From assembly GCA_036785705.1 (NCBI GenBank), contig JAWUZG010000084.1, positions 3,655,001 to 3,719,000 of the forward strand: a stretch of 64,000 nucleotides of DNA, in the 5' to 3' direction. Origin of the DNA: Acanthornis magna. Taxonomy: Eukaryota > Chordata > Aves > Passeriformes > Acanthizidae. Made by a program: the position numbers and the translations under genes. Positions within the stretch are counted from its first letter, which is position 1. Every line of letters begins with the position of its first letter. Below are positions 38,443-51,400 of this stretch, piece by piece. Under the pieces are notes generated by a model, which did not search any database, was not told where the DNA came from, and worked only from the letters and a program-made list of their open reading frames with translations.

Positions 38443-38671
38443 TCAGGCTCAAGGCCTGCGGTGACTTATTGATGGGGAATGCCCGAGTCTCTTGGAAAGC
38501 TCGGCCATACAGACATCTAAAAGAGGAGGTGGCAGAGAGTGGCTCGGCCAGCCCCGCCGCGGGGGCACGCGGACGGGCGCGGGGAGCGGCGTCACCGCTT
38601 GGGGACGGTGACAGGGGCAGGGCGGGAGGGCCGCCCCACAAAGCGCTGTACAATGGGGCGGCTGTCGGGCT

Positions 38672-38678
38672 CCATCTT
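38672..38678 (+). promoter_or_regulatory. YY1-like motif CCATCTT
   Basis: CCATCTTGGCGGCGGCGG matches the YY1 core (CCATNTT) commonly found near the start sites of TATA-less CpG-island promoters. Motif match only. Confidence 0.3.
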
Positions 38679-39231
38679 GGCGGCGGCGGCCGCCCCGGAG
38701 CCCGCGGCTGGCGTCGCTTCCCCTCCGCGGGAACAACATGGCCCCGCCCCGGTTCCTCCAACAAAGCGCCAGCGCTTCACTTCACCGAGGAACCGGCCTC
38801 CCCCATACCCGACACCGCCACCCCGCCCGTCCCCGCCTTCAGCCCCCCCACCCCGCCCCGGTGGCGGCTACCGCCCCCCGCCACGCTCCGCTCCCGCCGC
38901 CGCGCTTCCCCCTCAGGCCGCGGCCGCCCGTCCGCGAGTCACAGACCTCCTCTTCCTCCTCCTCCAGCTCCTGCTCCTGCTCCCGCTGCCCCCGCCGGCG
39001 CTGCTGGCGGCGGCCCCGGCAGCCCCTCCGCTGCGGCCTCCCTGCCCCCGGACACGGAGCCCGTGAGCCCCAGTGCGCTGGCGGGGGAGGAGCATCCTGG
39101 GAACGCGCAGCCCGACATGGGTCCGGCGGCCACGCAGCCCCCGCCGCCGCCCGCAGCTCCGCCCGCCGGCCGCCGCTGAGCGGGAGCGGAGCGCAGGGGG
39201 CCGCACGGGGCCGCGGCGCTGCCCTCCCCGC

Positions 39232-39324
39232 ATGAGGCGCCGCTTCCCCCCCGCCCCGCTCGGTGCCCACCGCCCTCCTGTGCGCAGGGCCCCCGCGGAG
39301 CCCCCGCGGCCGCGGCCCCGATGA
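39232..39324 (+). CDS. Upstream ORF of QSER1, 30 codons, overlapping the start codon
   Basis: ATG at 39232 opens a 30-residue Arg/Pro-rich frame (starting MRRRFPPAPLG) whose TGA at 39322-39324 lies inside the QSER1 ATGATG start. This A-TGA-TG overlap would allow termination followed by reinitiation, or would repress the main frame. It matters only if transcription starts upstream of 39232, which the sequence alone cannot show. The peptide is unlikely to have its own function. Confidence 0.35.
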   Translation: MRRRFPPAPLGAHRPPVRRAPAEPPRPRPR

Positions 39325-39436
39325 TGGACAGGAACTACCCCACGACCCCCGGCTTCGCCGAGTCCCTGGCCCCGGGCACCGCGCCGCCCGCCGCCTCCTG
39401 GGCCTACGAGCGCGGCGCCGGCAGCCTCAAGCCCAG
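39321..39436 (+). CDS. QSER1: QSER1 coding exon 1
   Basis: Encodes 38 codons plus two bases, from MMDRNYP to ...GSLKP. Two ATGs are adjacent. The second has the better context (A at -3, G at +4), but orthologues start at the first. The donor 'cag|gtgagg' is at 39437. The exon is embedded in the CpG island. Confidence 0.95.
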
Positions 39437-42400
39437 GTGAGGAGGGTCCGCCGAGGGGGCGGCGGCAGGAAAGGCCGGGGGCCGCACCGGGGCCTGGCCG
39501 AGGGCGGCCGAGGGGGCCCCGGCGGCGAGGCAGGGCAGGGCGGGGGGCGAGCGGGGCCCGGCGGCCCCGGGGGAGGCCGGGCCGGGCGGGGCGGGGGAGG
39601 CCGCGTTCCGGCTGGCGGGCGGGGGGCGGCGGCGCGGGCTCCCCGCTGTCCCCGGCGGCCCGCGGCGGTGGCGGCGGCGGCGGGCGGTCTCTCCGCCCCG
39701 GAGGCTCGCGTCGGGCTGCGGCGCGGGTTCAAGAGTTCACGCGTCCCTGCCCGGCTCCCGGAGGGAAGCGGGGCTGCGGGCACTGGCGCTGCCCGCCCGA
39801 ACAATGCTGCCCGCCGGGGCACCGGGCCGACGGAGGCGGCCGCGCCGCGCCAGCATCCCCCGCGCCCTTCCATTTCTCCGCTGTTGTGCGCTCCGCTGAG
39901 CCTGGAGAACCTCTTTCCTCTAAAGCGCTGCTCCGGGGCGTGCGGAGCCTCCTCTCAGCCAAAACTTGTCTGGAACGATTCAGTCCCACGGAGAGTTTTG
40001 CAAAGTTCCGGGAAGTGCGGGGAAAATACAGGATATCTTATTGGCTTCGGGTTGCTTTTTGATTGTGTGACTCTGCCAACTAAAACGAGTATTCTCTAGG
40101 CAATGAGATTTTCGTTATTGCCTGCCTTTTATGTCTCTAGCTTGATTTATCTGCAGTTCCCATCTCGACGACGTTTAAAGGTAAAAGAGAGTCTCGGGCT
40201 AAAAATACCACGTCAAAATAGGTGCGCTAATAGATGACTTTGCATTTGGTTCTGAAAGTGGTCAGACATGTCTGATAAGATTAATAGATTATCAAGTCAG
40301 AAGGACTGTTGCAATCATCTAATCTGACCTCTTCATAATGCAGGCCATAGGACTTTTCCTTTTTTCAATCTGTGTTTGAAAATAGAGTTTGCATTTTAGA
40401 AGGTGTAGTTGAAAATTTCCAATGAAGCAGAAGTTAGCACAATTTTTGGTAAATTATACAAGTGACTGATTTATGTTTTATATTTGATCTGAAGAGGGCT
40501 ACCTTTAGTTTCTGGCCACTGAATTTTCTTTATACCCTCATCAACACTGATAATCCCATTATATATTGAGTATGAATTCTTATGAATTTTGATTAATTTC
40601 TTGCTTTGCTTATTTTTCTTGGTAAAAATAACATAGTCTTTTGACTTTTTTTTTTTTCTACTTTAGTTATTCTCTCTTTCTCTCTCTCTCTTTAGTCATT
40701 CCCCGTTTTCTCTTAGATTCCCTCCAGTTTATTGTCACCCTTCCTGAATTGTGGACATTCCATTTGAGATGCAATTAAGCCAATGTTAAGTAAGAAGATC
40801 ATAGGACCTCCCTGGGATGTGAGGCTCTATATTCCCTATTTCACAGAGAATTGCAAGGACAGGTGGTATTTGGCTGAGCCCTTCCCCAATGAAGCTGTTT
40901 AGCCGTTTCTATGCAGAGTTGCCTGCATGGCAAAGTAAGATCTCTGCATTGTTCTTTCCAATTTTTCTTCCCAATTATTGAACTACTTTTGGTCATGTTG
41001 CTGTGTTGATTTCAGTGGAAGTCAGTGACATGTCTTTTCTATATTGCTCTTGCCAGTTCTCATCGTCTCTTGAGGATCATGCCATCTATTCCATAAGGGA
41101 GGTTTGGATTTCCCAGGTCATTTAAGAATATGTAGTGCAGAAGCAGAAGTGAATCTCTCTTACAAGACACCAACTACTTGATGTTTTTTTAATATTCAAA
41201 AATCCCCTGGTTTTACAACTTTTTTTTTTTTTTTAAATAGTTGCTATATTAATGGAATCTTAAATGTATATTTTGGGAATTCTTTAAATGAAATGGCAAG
41301 AAGAAAAGTCCCAAGACAAGTACCATGCAGAAGCTCATTAGATCAATGCCTGCTACCTATAACAATCAAATTAGTATTACTGCATCCATGTATGGTATGG
41401 TAATATTTATGCTATGCTTCAGGAAACAATGTCAAGAAGACCTTGTTTTAGCTCTCTGAAGTTTCATCTCCAGGTTCTATACATGGTGACAAATTATATG
41501 TTTAAAATGTGTTGGCTGAAACATTTAAACTTTTTTTTTTAAACTTTACCAAGAACAGGAAAAATACTATGAATCATATTTTGTGCTTGAAATTCTCCTG
41601 AACTGGCTTCTTGGGGTTCATGTCATTTTAATAAGAATTAATATACCCTGCCTTTGGCCAGGTTTAAAGATTTGAATGATGTTGGAGACAGTGATAAGTA
41701 GAGTCTGGGTGTTAGGTGTTCATGGTTCCTCTGTTGCTGGTAACATTTGTCTTTGTATGGATGGAATTGCTGGGGAATTGGGATGTAAGAGTAATTCCGA
41801 TCCCTGCCAAGGCTTGCACCAGCCTGGAAGGCAATTGTGAAGGTATAGATGTACTCTAAGGGAATATGCTGTCCGTGCCCTCGACTTGTGTTACAGATCA
41901 CTTCACATTTTTCAAAATGGTGTTTTTGATTGTGGGTGACAGGTAGTCATCTAAACAGTTGAAGCTATGTTAGCCTGATGTTAAATTAAAAAATGTGTGT
42001 CATGTTCATCTGGTACTTGCTTGAAAAGAATTCAGCCTTTAGGTGATATAGATAACAATATTTCATTCAAATTTCATTTCATGTTTATGCTGTTGCAGGC
42101 TGTGTCATGGCAGGCTATGTTCCCTTTGTGTGGAGAGCCATGTTCACAGTCTCAGCTCATCAAAATGATTTCTCCTCCCTACAAGCATTGCTCCTGTCTT
42201 CCTGTGCTTCGCTTCAGCCATCTGGTTTTTATCCTGCTCCTTATTTCTTGCAGGCACTGTTTTGTCTGTGCAATGGCACTATTCTTATCAATTGAAAGGA
42301 AATGTGTGGTGAAGTGTTATAAGGACATTGCTACCAGACCTGCTGTGACATAACAGTTCCCATGGAATAGGAGAAGGTAGCAAATTGGGGATGGAAGCTG

Positions 42401-45400
42401 ATGGAAATCACTGGGATCACTGCATTAACTGAGCAGACACCACTCCTGCCGAAGAGCACGTTGGGACAGTGCAGCCACGGCAGCCCTGTAGCAGGGAGCT
42501 GAGGAGGGGGTGCTCCTGTCCTCCCCACACCCCTTACACAGGCTGGCAGCATCCTGAAGGACTTTCTGATGGTTCTAGGAGTGCACTGCCACTTCTGGCC
42601 TTCTACTGTAGCTGTCAGAAAACCCTACCTCTGTGCTTCAGCTCTCTCTTTGTCAAAAGCTGTTGAACAGCAGATAAAGTATGTCATGCTTACTTGCTAC
42701 TTGCTCAAGAGAAAGATGGTATTCAGAAAACAGGTGAATGTGTAATAGTTTGAGAGCCTGTTGGAATTGCTTGGAAAGAGACATGGAGAGAGGTGATAAT
42801 GGATGAGGTTTCTGGTTGAGTTTGTCTCACTTGGGGATGTTCCTAGGGTTTCATTCAGAGAAGGATTTTTACCAGTGGAAGGATCTCACTATTTTTGTTC
42901 TGTTTTTACCACAGCTCTAAGACTCAAATCTGCTACACATGATTAAAAGTCAGTCACAATTATTTTGTTTTTGTTGTTACAAATTTTATGGTGTCTGCCA
43001 TAGTCTCTGATGTTCTGTTATGCCTGGTAGTCTATATCCATCTCTGCCCTACCCAAGCATATGGGGTTTTATATAATGTAATTCAAGACGATTCTTTAAA
43101 CAGATAGCACTGGCATTGTTAGTGTGGCCTATGTTTATAACAGCTAATCTAAAATAAAGAGTTAGTTATAGTGACAGTTCATTTGCAAAGTTACATAGAT
43201 GGGAGCTTATACTTTCATTATAAATGGTTAGGATGGGTTTTTTAACTCATTTTTGCATAGCTGTCAAACTAATGCTTATTGTAACAGCTGTATGACAATT
43301 GTGTTTTAGTTAAGGCTCAATTTTAAATTCTAATGGATTTTTGCATAGCTACAGAAACCCTAAAAGTGTAGAGTGTTTTAGAAAAGCAGAGAACATTTTC
43401 TTTCATCAAATGAAATTGTTCTGAGAGGTGAAACCAATGTTTGTTGTTAAACACATATTCTACAAAAAGTTCCCTATGGCGTAGTATTTCAAATGTTGAA
43501 AGGAAAGCTCATAATCTGGCAATACACTTAGAATTTTTGTGTTAAGAGGTGCAGAAGGATTAAATAAACTTTACAAACATATAGAAAGATAGATCACTTA
43601 CAAAATCTTACAAATCTTCTGTCATGGTTTATATCTGAAACATTTATACATGCAAAATAAACCCAGGTAGTCTGTGGTATAGCACAGATGCTTTACAGGG
43701 ACTTGCTAGCTTGGCCTTCTTTTCTTTTTTACTCTTTCTTATTTTAACCTGCGTTCAGCACACACTGAAATCACAGCTGTGGGAAGGTAAAAAATTGACT
43801 GAACAGAGGCTGGATGCATTCTTGCTCTGTGTCCTGTAGCTTTTCCCTGGTGCAGATGTGTGGTCATCTTGAAAAATCTCTGCTAAAGTTTCAAAATGGG
43901 CCAGCCAAGCTTGTTTGGAATTACATACTGCTTACCTGTCTAAGATTTAAGGCCAACTTTACATGAAAGATTTCAAGGAGTCTGTGTCACTCTGCTGCAG
44001 TGAGAAATGGTGATAAGGAACAGAATGGTGCAGAAGGAATGAGCTGAAACTTAGTCTGAGGGTGCAGTTACCTGAGATGGCTGAACTGACTGCTCAGGCC
44101 CACTGCTGCTGAAAGGGGCTCCCTTCCTCTTCCCTTGTCTTGGCTCTGTGTTTGTGCCACTGCACAGGGAGCTGATCTTGTTTGTTAATCCATGAGAAAA
44201 TTATCCTGGTGGAAACTGTGAATGGCTTGAGCTGGAGGGCTGTGCTGGTGTACCTGTGCTGTGGAACTGGAATCCAGAGGTGGCACCTGGGGATGAACAC
44301 GGAGCAGAGCTGTAAGGAGTGAGCTGTGTGGCCTTGGCAGGGATTCTTCCCAGTGGTCCTGGACAGGTTTTAGATGGGTTCAGTTTTACTTTGTTACTGA
44401 TGAACATCCCACACAAATTGTACTGCCTGCTTCCCTGCCAGGAGCACTTGGTTAGTGTCTGTGTTAGCTGGGTGTCAGATCTCTCTTGAGATCACCTACG
44501 ATGATATTTCGGATGTGAGCCCTTTCCCGTAGAGCAAACGACTTCAACACAGGTTACTGAATACGCTGTTCTGAAAGAAGGGGGGGTTTATTCCACCACC
44601 TATGCAGTCCCATATGCGTATTTTACCTTTCATCCTGTTAACTTTAATCATGTGTTTATCTTACACTGACAGAAAACAACCTTTTCACCTTGTTTCTTCT
44701 GTACTTTTGCCCACCTTTTATTTTTTTTTCTTGGAGTTGCTGCTGATTCTGGCATAATGCTGCCATAGGAAGGAGGCTGTTTTTAGAAAAGTCTTTATTC
44801 CTGTCAGGACAAAAGCACCATGCCTGAACTATATTAATTGTAAACAATACTACAGCTCTTGTAGGGTGGGTGTATTTTGCATGGATATCTTTGTTGTTTT
44901 TTGTCATAGCATTCACAAATTTGCATGTCAAGAAGTTACTTTGCATGGTGAGTTCCTATTCCGTACATTAAACAAACAAAGAAAAGACAAACCAAAACAA
45001 AAACCAGTTAAAAGGCAGTACATTAATAGTCTCACTATAAAAACCTTCCTTAGCAGCCTTAACTGTGACAAAAATAACTTTGAGAAGCATGCAGAGTTCA
45101 GCCTTCCAACACAGTATTTCATGCTGTACCATGCAAGTGGCAGAGAAAAGAGAATTCTTAGAATTTTTAAGCAAAGAGAAATGTCCTCGCAGAGGACAGA
45201 CTGCTTGGTTATTAAGTACTAGATTTACTTGTCTCACTGGGCAGATTTCATAGTTTTGGGGTTTGCTTCTGCTGTTCTCTCACCTCTGTGTTTCATTGCT
45301 CCGGACAGACTTGGGGCTAAGCGGACGCATGTATTTGTTAGAGCCTCCTCTGAACCTCTTTGAGGATGGGCTACAACAAATAGGGGCAGGGAGCTCTTAT

Positions 45401-48400
45401 TCCTGGATCTCTGTGTACTTGGAAGCTCCTTATTCCAAAACAATTTAGCAAGAACCTACATATGTTTAGACAAGCTTTTCCTTTCCCATATTGCTTTTCT
45501 TGTTTTTCATCTTCCTTCTACATGCCTACCTGTGTTGCTTGCTTAGGACTTGGAAAAGTGCAACCAATTATGCTCAGAAAGAAGCAGGCGCCCTTAGGCA
45601 TCCTTATCTTAGAGTAATAGTGTTTATGTAGCAGGATCCTAAGAAACATTTATTCCTTAATAATCCTGTAGGAATTATACTTGGGGCAGTCATACATGTA
45701 GATTTCATTGGAGATATCCCTTTTTTTCAGCTGGCAGTGTTTTGTGAGAAGAGTTGGAGGGCTCCAGCCCTTTGTCTAGTGTTTCCAGATGTCTGGCAAG
45801 TTGTTCTGAGCTCTTTTGGTCATCTGGAACATGCCAGGCAAAGGGTCACTGCGCCTGTGTGGCATGGCCCATGCTGAGTGTACCAGCCTGTGCTTCACCT
45901 TCTATGCTGCACTTTTTTCTGACCAGGAAATCCCTCTCAGAAATATGGCAACTTGGTGTTTCACACCACATCCTGTTTACTTTCTCTCGTCTTCGTGTCA
46001 AAAATTCCAGTGCTAGACAGTGAATAATCTTTCAATCCCTATGTTTGCCCGATTTCATTATGTTCTACCGAGTCTGCCAAGAATAGGATTTCTAATAAGT
46101 TTTTCTTGAATTTGAACGTTTGTTCATTTGCTGTGCAGAGTGACTGTAGAAAGGCGACTCCCCAATACTCTGAACACAACCGTGTGTTAACTACCTTCAG
46201 TTGCTGGCACTGGTGACCTGGTGGTTAGTGATAGCCAGCACCACTGCAGAGAGATGGGATTTTCATCTTTTCCCCTCCCTTTTAAGAGAACACAGGTTTT
46301 TCACCAATTAAAGGATATTTTTTTAATTCATGTGTGTGTGCTCTTTTGACCTCAGTTAATACTTGTTTTTGTTTTGACATCTGCATGATCATAAGGAAAT
46401 CTTAAATCAATAGCTGGGGCATGTTCAAGGAATTTGTTTAATACAATGAAGTTTTTCCCATCTCGAAGTAAATGCCACATAGCTGTAACTATACTTCTAC
46501 AGTTTTGAGCAATGTGCATTTTTTAGTTGAAGTGGGTTCATCTGTATTTTCAGCTAAATAGTGACTGGTGACAAGTGAAATGATAGTCAGGGTCCCCTTT
46601 GCAAGGGGGATGTAAATTTAAAAATGTAAATTTACATAAATATAAATTTAAACCTGTTTTAGGATGAGGATAGCACTTGTGAAGAGATATAAGTGCTAAA
46701 TTCAAGAGCTATGCTAATTTTCCTTATAAACTTGGGTAATAACACCCTGTGATGCGTCCTTTAATGCAAAGGACTCTTTGCTGCTGTGTTTTATCATGAA
46801 CTGTGTTGTTAATATGTTAGATCTTTCCTGGGCACACCTCCTAAATTGGGATAGAAGTGCTGTTAGTCATAGGGGTATCTCTTGTTTTGAATCTAAAGGA
46901 GCTCATATGAGCTGGCTAGCCCTTGTAGTGTGTTGTGGGATGTGGAAAACACTGTACTGGACATGTAGGCATGCTGAGAGGCTTAGAGCCATTTAATGGC
47001 CTTGAATTTTTGGCAGTAGGATGGCAAGATTTGTAATCTCAGATGTGGACACTGAGTAGGTGCTCCTACTCTGTGCCTGTTGTGCAGCTGTGGGCTGTGA
47101 AGCCACTGCTCTTCTCATGGGTGCATTTTAAGTTCACAAAACCTTGAGAAACTGACTTACTGAGTCTTGGAGACTCAGTGGTGAGGGCTGTAAGTCTGAG
47201 TGGGTTATTATTTGTGCCTTATTTCCCTATTGAAGGACAAGGTATTCCATAGGTTATGGTACTGGAAAGTACTTGGAGGTGTGGTAATGAAAAGAGCCTC
47301 CTGGCAGCCTGAGATGGCTCTGTCAGTGTACAGCACATATGTATTTGCAGTTCTTACCTCTTTTTGTGGTGAAAATCTCAACTTCAGCGTTGTCCTTTCC
47401 ATATAAATGAAAAATAAAGGGTTTATTAGGAAATGGGATATCAAGTATTCCTGTATTACCCTAAAGGTAAGACTCAAGCTTGCCACAAAATATGATGCTG
47501 TAGTAACTGTGGGAGGATGAGGGTTGAAAAGCATTTCAATAGATAAAATGAATTGTAATTTTATTAAGGTACTAATGTGGCTAAGCTATACCTTGAGATA
47601 ATGCTCTGCTGACTTTTATATTTTGAAATAAGATTTTGTTACTAAAAATAATGGAATCTTTTTGTGTGTATCTCAGCTGTAACAGAGGATTATGCTGTGA
47701 GTTCAACTATTAATACTGGAATGATCTTGAGAAGAGTTTTGAATATGTCCCCCCTTTTGACAACAGAATAGCATCACATATTGGAGAAAAAGTATTAGAT
47801 TTCCATTACTAACTGTTACAAAAAATTTTTGAAATTGTGAGTAAAACTCTAAAAGTATTGCCAATTTAAAAAAATCACAGCTATTCTCTCTACGCTGGGT
47901 AAAGAAAATGTTCTTTCATAGGGAGAAGGTAAGAGAAAAGGATAAATAAAGGTAGTGACAAAATAATCCAGTGTCTCAAAAGGCAAAAAAATAAGACTGC
48001 AGTTCTTACAGTGGTGGAAGCTACACAGACCATAATGGTACTCCTGTTTCTGCAAGGACTGATAGAGTAGAAGCTGTCAGGGAAGATGTATGAATCCTCA
48101 AAACATTGCTTGGCCAACAAATCTCTTAAAATTATTTCTGATGCTGCTTTGTAATGTAAATTGGGAATATATGTGTAACAGTGTCTGTTTAGATGTGTAG
48201 AGTAATGATACTTTGTTAATAAGGACATCAAAGTTAGGTTTGAATAGTCAGAGCAGGAAAGCACTGAAAGCTCCTTTCCAGACCTTGAAATCTTAAAAAG
48301 AGGATCAGGAGCTCAAATCTGACATTATTGGAGAACAGTTTAATTTTAGTTTGTTTTTTGTTAGCTGCAATATTTCTATTAAAAAATTGTTTTGGTTAAG

Positions 48401-51400
48401 TTACCAAGTTTTTTTGTCAAAGGCAAGAGAAGCAGCACAAAATCTGCCAATTCTGATTTTTATTTTTTTTTTAATGTTACATATACTGCATTTCAGCCAT
48501 AGATAACCTCATTAAAAAGCTGATTTAGGTTGTATACCTTAAAAATAAGAACATTAAGTAGTTTGTCCAGTCTTTCAATAGTAACTGAAGTTGAAGTTCA
48601 TAAATAGCTAATTTTTATCTGAATATTAGTTTTCACATGCATGTTTTCAAGACAGAATTTAACTGATTTTTTTGAACACAGAATTATATTGTCTTTGTTA
48701 TTAAGAACTCCACAGGTTACTTAATCAGACAAGCCAGCACTTGCACTCAGGTATTGAAGTCCCAGTAAGCCTATTTTGGCTTTGCTGAAGCTGTCTTGGA
48801 TTTTTCATTTTTAAAAGGATCAAACATAAGGAGTTCAGACACGTTCACATGGGAATTAAAGGGAGATGGACTTTTCGTGTCATAAAACCTCTTTATTCCC
48901 TTAAGATGTGATATGTATTCAGGTGAAGAATCACAGGAACAGCACGAACTTTTGCTCATTGAGGCAGTTCCCTGCATGTAATTTTCTACCTCAAAATCTA
49001 TTTCTTAGAAGCTCCTTATCTCTGCTCCTAGAAAGCAAGGAAGTAATGAGTGTTTCCTCTCGCAAGTACCTCTGGGCAATCCTCGGCCCACATTGTGGCA
49101 GACTCAGCCACGCTCTTGGTGGCTCTGCATTTGAATTGAAGGGGGAAATTGACATTATAGCTTCATTTTTAATGAAAGAGTGGAGGGTGATTGCCTTTGG
49201 TGTGTTAGGATGGGATATATTCTACATTGGATATGTACTGTGTAATTGCATTGAAAGGGAGAATGGGCCATAACCAACAAACAGTGGAGCTTGTTGATAA
49301 AATGCTACTCCTCTGGGGTTTACTGACTTACTTCAGTACCAGAGTCTGATTCTATATTTTCCTTCTTTCCAAAAGTCATCTATCTTGAAGAATAATATTA
49401 TTAGGTGGTTATTAATACTTAAAAGCATTGACATGTATTTATTTTTTGTTATAATTAAAGAACAGGCTAGGCAAATGCTAAATGTGTATGCTGTTCTTAA
49501 AAAGAATGCATCAGGTACCTTGAGGTATTAATTTTAGAGATGATTTTCTTTTAATTTTTCAGTGGTGGACTATTTTTCAAGTAGCAAATTATTTTTTCTT
49601 TTGTCTCATGGACACTGCAACTGTTCTGGATTGTTAGGTATTCTTTCTCTTTGTGCAAATATAATGTTAAGGTTTGTCTTGTCTTGTATAATCTAATGAG
49701 GGGATCAAGGAAATTAGACGCAGGGAGTAGGCTGGTTTCCTATTTTTCTTGAACCTGCCAACATTTTCAGGCTTCAACCCAAATTTGTGCTTGCGTTGTC
49801 TTCCCCCTCCCCCCAGTATGTCTGTGGCTGGGAAATAGAGGTGAAAAAATCACATATTGTATACATTTAAAGACTATTTTGCACTGAAATGAGTTTCTGG
49901 GCCGAGAATGCATTTGTTTTCCATTGGAATTAATTTTTGAAACATTTTCTGTTTCTGTCTTCCGTTGTCTTTAAGGGCTTGCTTTTAAACTTCCGGAAGT
50001 GTGTTGGACAGGAGTGTTTTGGTGTTACTAATTGAACTCATTAAGTAACAACTTTCTTCAGGGGCAACTCCCTCCTCTGCTTGTTAGAGTCATGGCTCTT
50101 TTAAAATAAAAGATGAAACCCATTTTTGGATTAAAGTTATCTACCTGTAACATTGCTTTTAAAGTTTAATTTTATTCTGAGCTGCAGATAATGCCTAGAT
50201 GCTGAATTGCATTCTAGTTCGACTGTCGCAAACAGGGAACTCTTGCTGTTACAATGGGCAGCTGAAAGGCCATTTACCCTCCATTTCATCTGTATTAAAT
50301 TCAAGTAATGTTTTCAAGTAATACTCTTCCATTCCTTCTCCACAAGATGCTTGAGTAAAGGCAAAATAACAAAGATAAGTATTTAAGGAAAACAATAAGT
50401 GTTGTATCTAATATTAAAGCAATCCTAACTCTGTACTTGCCAGCAGGTAATACAAGCTGGAACTGCATTTTACACATCTAAAATCAAATACAGTGGACAA
50501 AAAGAGATGCAAGCTACATATCAGATTCCATATCTTATATTTAGAATGACATTTTTAATATTTAGAAGTGTGTTTGTCGGTTTTATGGCTTTGCTTTTGG
50601 TCTCTGATTGGAATTTGCTTTTGCTAGTAGCTGGTTGAAGAGATTCCTCCGCCAAGTGTTTGAGCTTTGGGATAGAGGAAGACTTGAGTGCTATTCCCCT
50701 ATTTCACATATATCTCAAGTAAGATAAAATGCAAAGTGTGAGTTTTAAGGTATTTTCTTGCCAGCATGAGGCTATCACTGTTTTTTTTAATCTCCTTTAT
50801 TGTCATTTAATTAGAAGGGGGCTGTGCCGAGTCATCTTACAGGAGCTCTTGTTTTCAGTAAGTCAGAACAGGCAGACAAAAATGAGATCAAATTTCCTGG
50901 TCTGCCTCAAATCTGATGCCTTGTGTGCATGCTGGGTTGTTGGCTTTGGTTTTTGGGCTTGGTTGTTTTGCTCTCACACTTGCCAGCCTGTGCTGGGGCA
51001 CCGAGTTCCCTTCTCAGAGTGGTGGGAGCACCTCTCGGATCTCCCAGAGTCAGGAGTTTCCTGTGCACCTACTTGTCTTGTAGGTGTCCAGTTTCACTTG
51101 GAGCACAGCCTGCACCATTTGAATGCTTTGGAAGTGCTCTGTTATTTAATGTGGAGGTTTCTGTAGCAATTTTCCTTTGTATGAGAGGCAGAAGTTACAA
51201 GCGCCTGAGAACAAGGTATTTCACCCAGAAGTATCCTTTGCTCCTGAAGAGTTCTGGTCTGCTTTCCTTGTCAGCATGTGAGTTTCCCTAGTACTTGAAT
51301 GACTGCTGTTACTAAACTAAAAATAACCCAAACAACCCTCCCAAAAAACACCAAATGCAAAACAACAATCAATCAATCAATCAAGAACCTTAAAAATTGC

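Larger units (their letters stand above)
38520..39980. promoter_or_regulatory. QSER1: QSER1 CpG island and promoter
   Basis: About 1.45 kb of very GC- and CpG-rich DNA spans the upstream region, 5' UTR, first coding exon and start of intron 1 of QSER1. Candidate elements include a YY1-type CCATCTT next to a CGG-rich run at 38672-38678 and a GC-box-like ccccgcccc near 38742. There is no obvious TATA box, as is usual for such promoters. The long overlapping open frames on both strands here follow from the base composition and are not treated as genes. Confidence 0.85.

Noticed and set aside
38469..40099. Long Pro/Arg/Ala-rich open frames around QSER1 exon 1
   Set aside because: Base composition of the CpG island explains them. 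Only the short QSER1 exon 1 frame matches a known protein and a donor site.
46624..46637. 14-base palindrome atgtaaatttacat
   Set aside because: It lies in AT-rich simple sequence where such palindromes are common.
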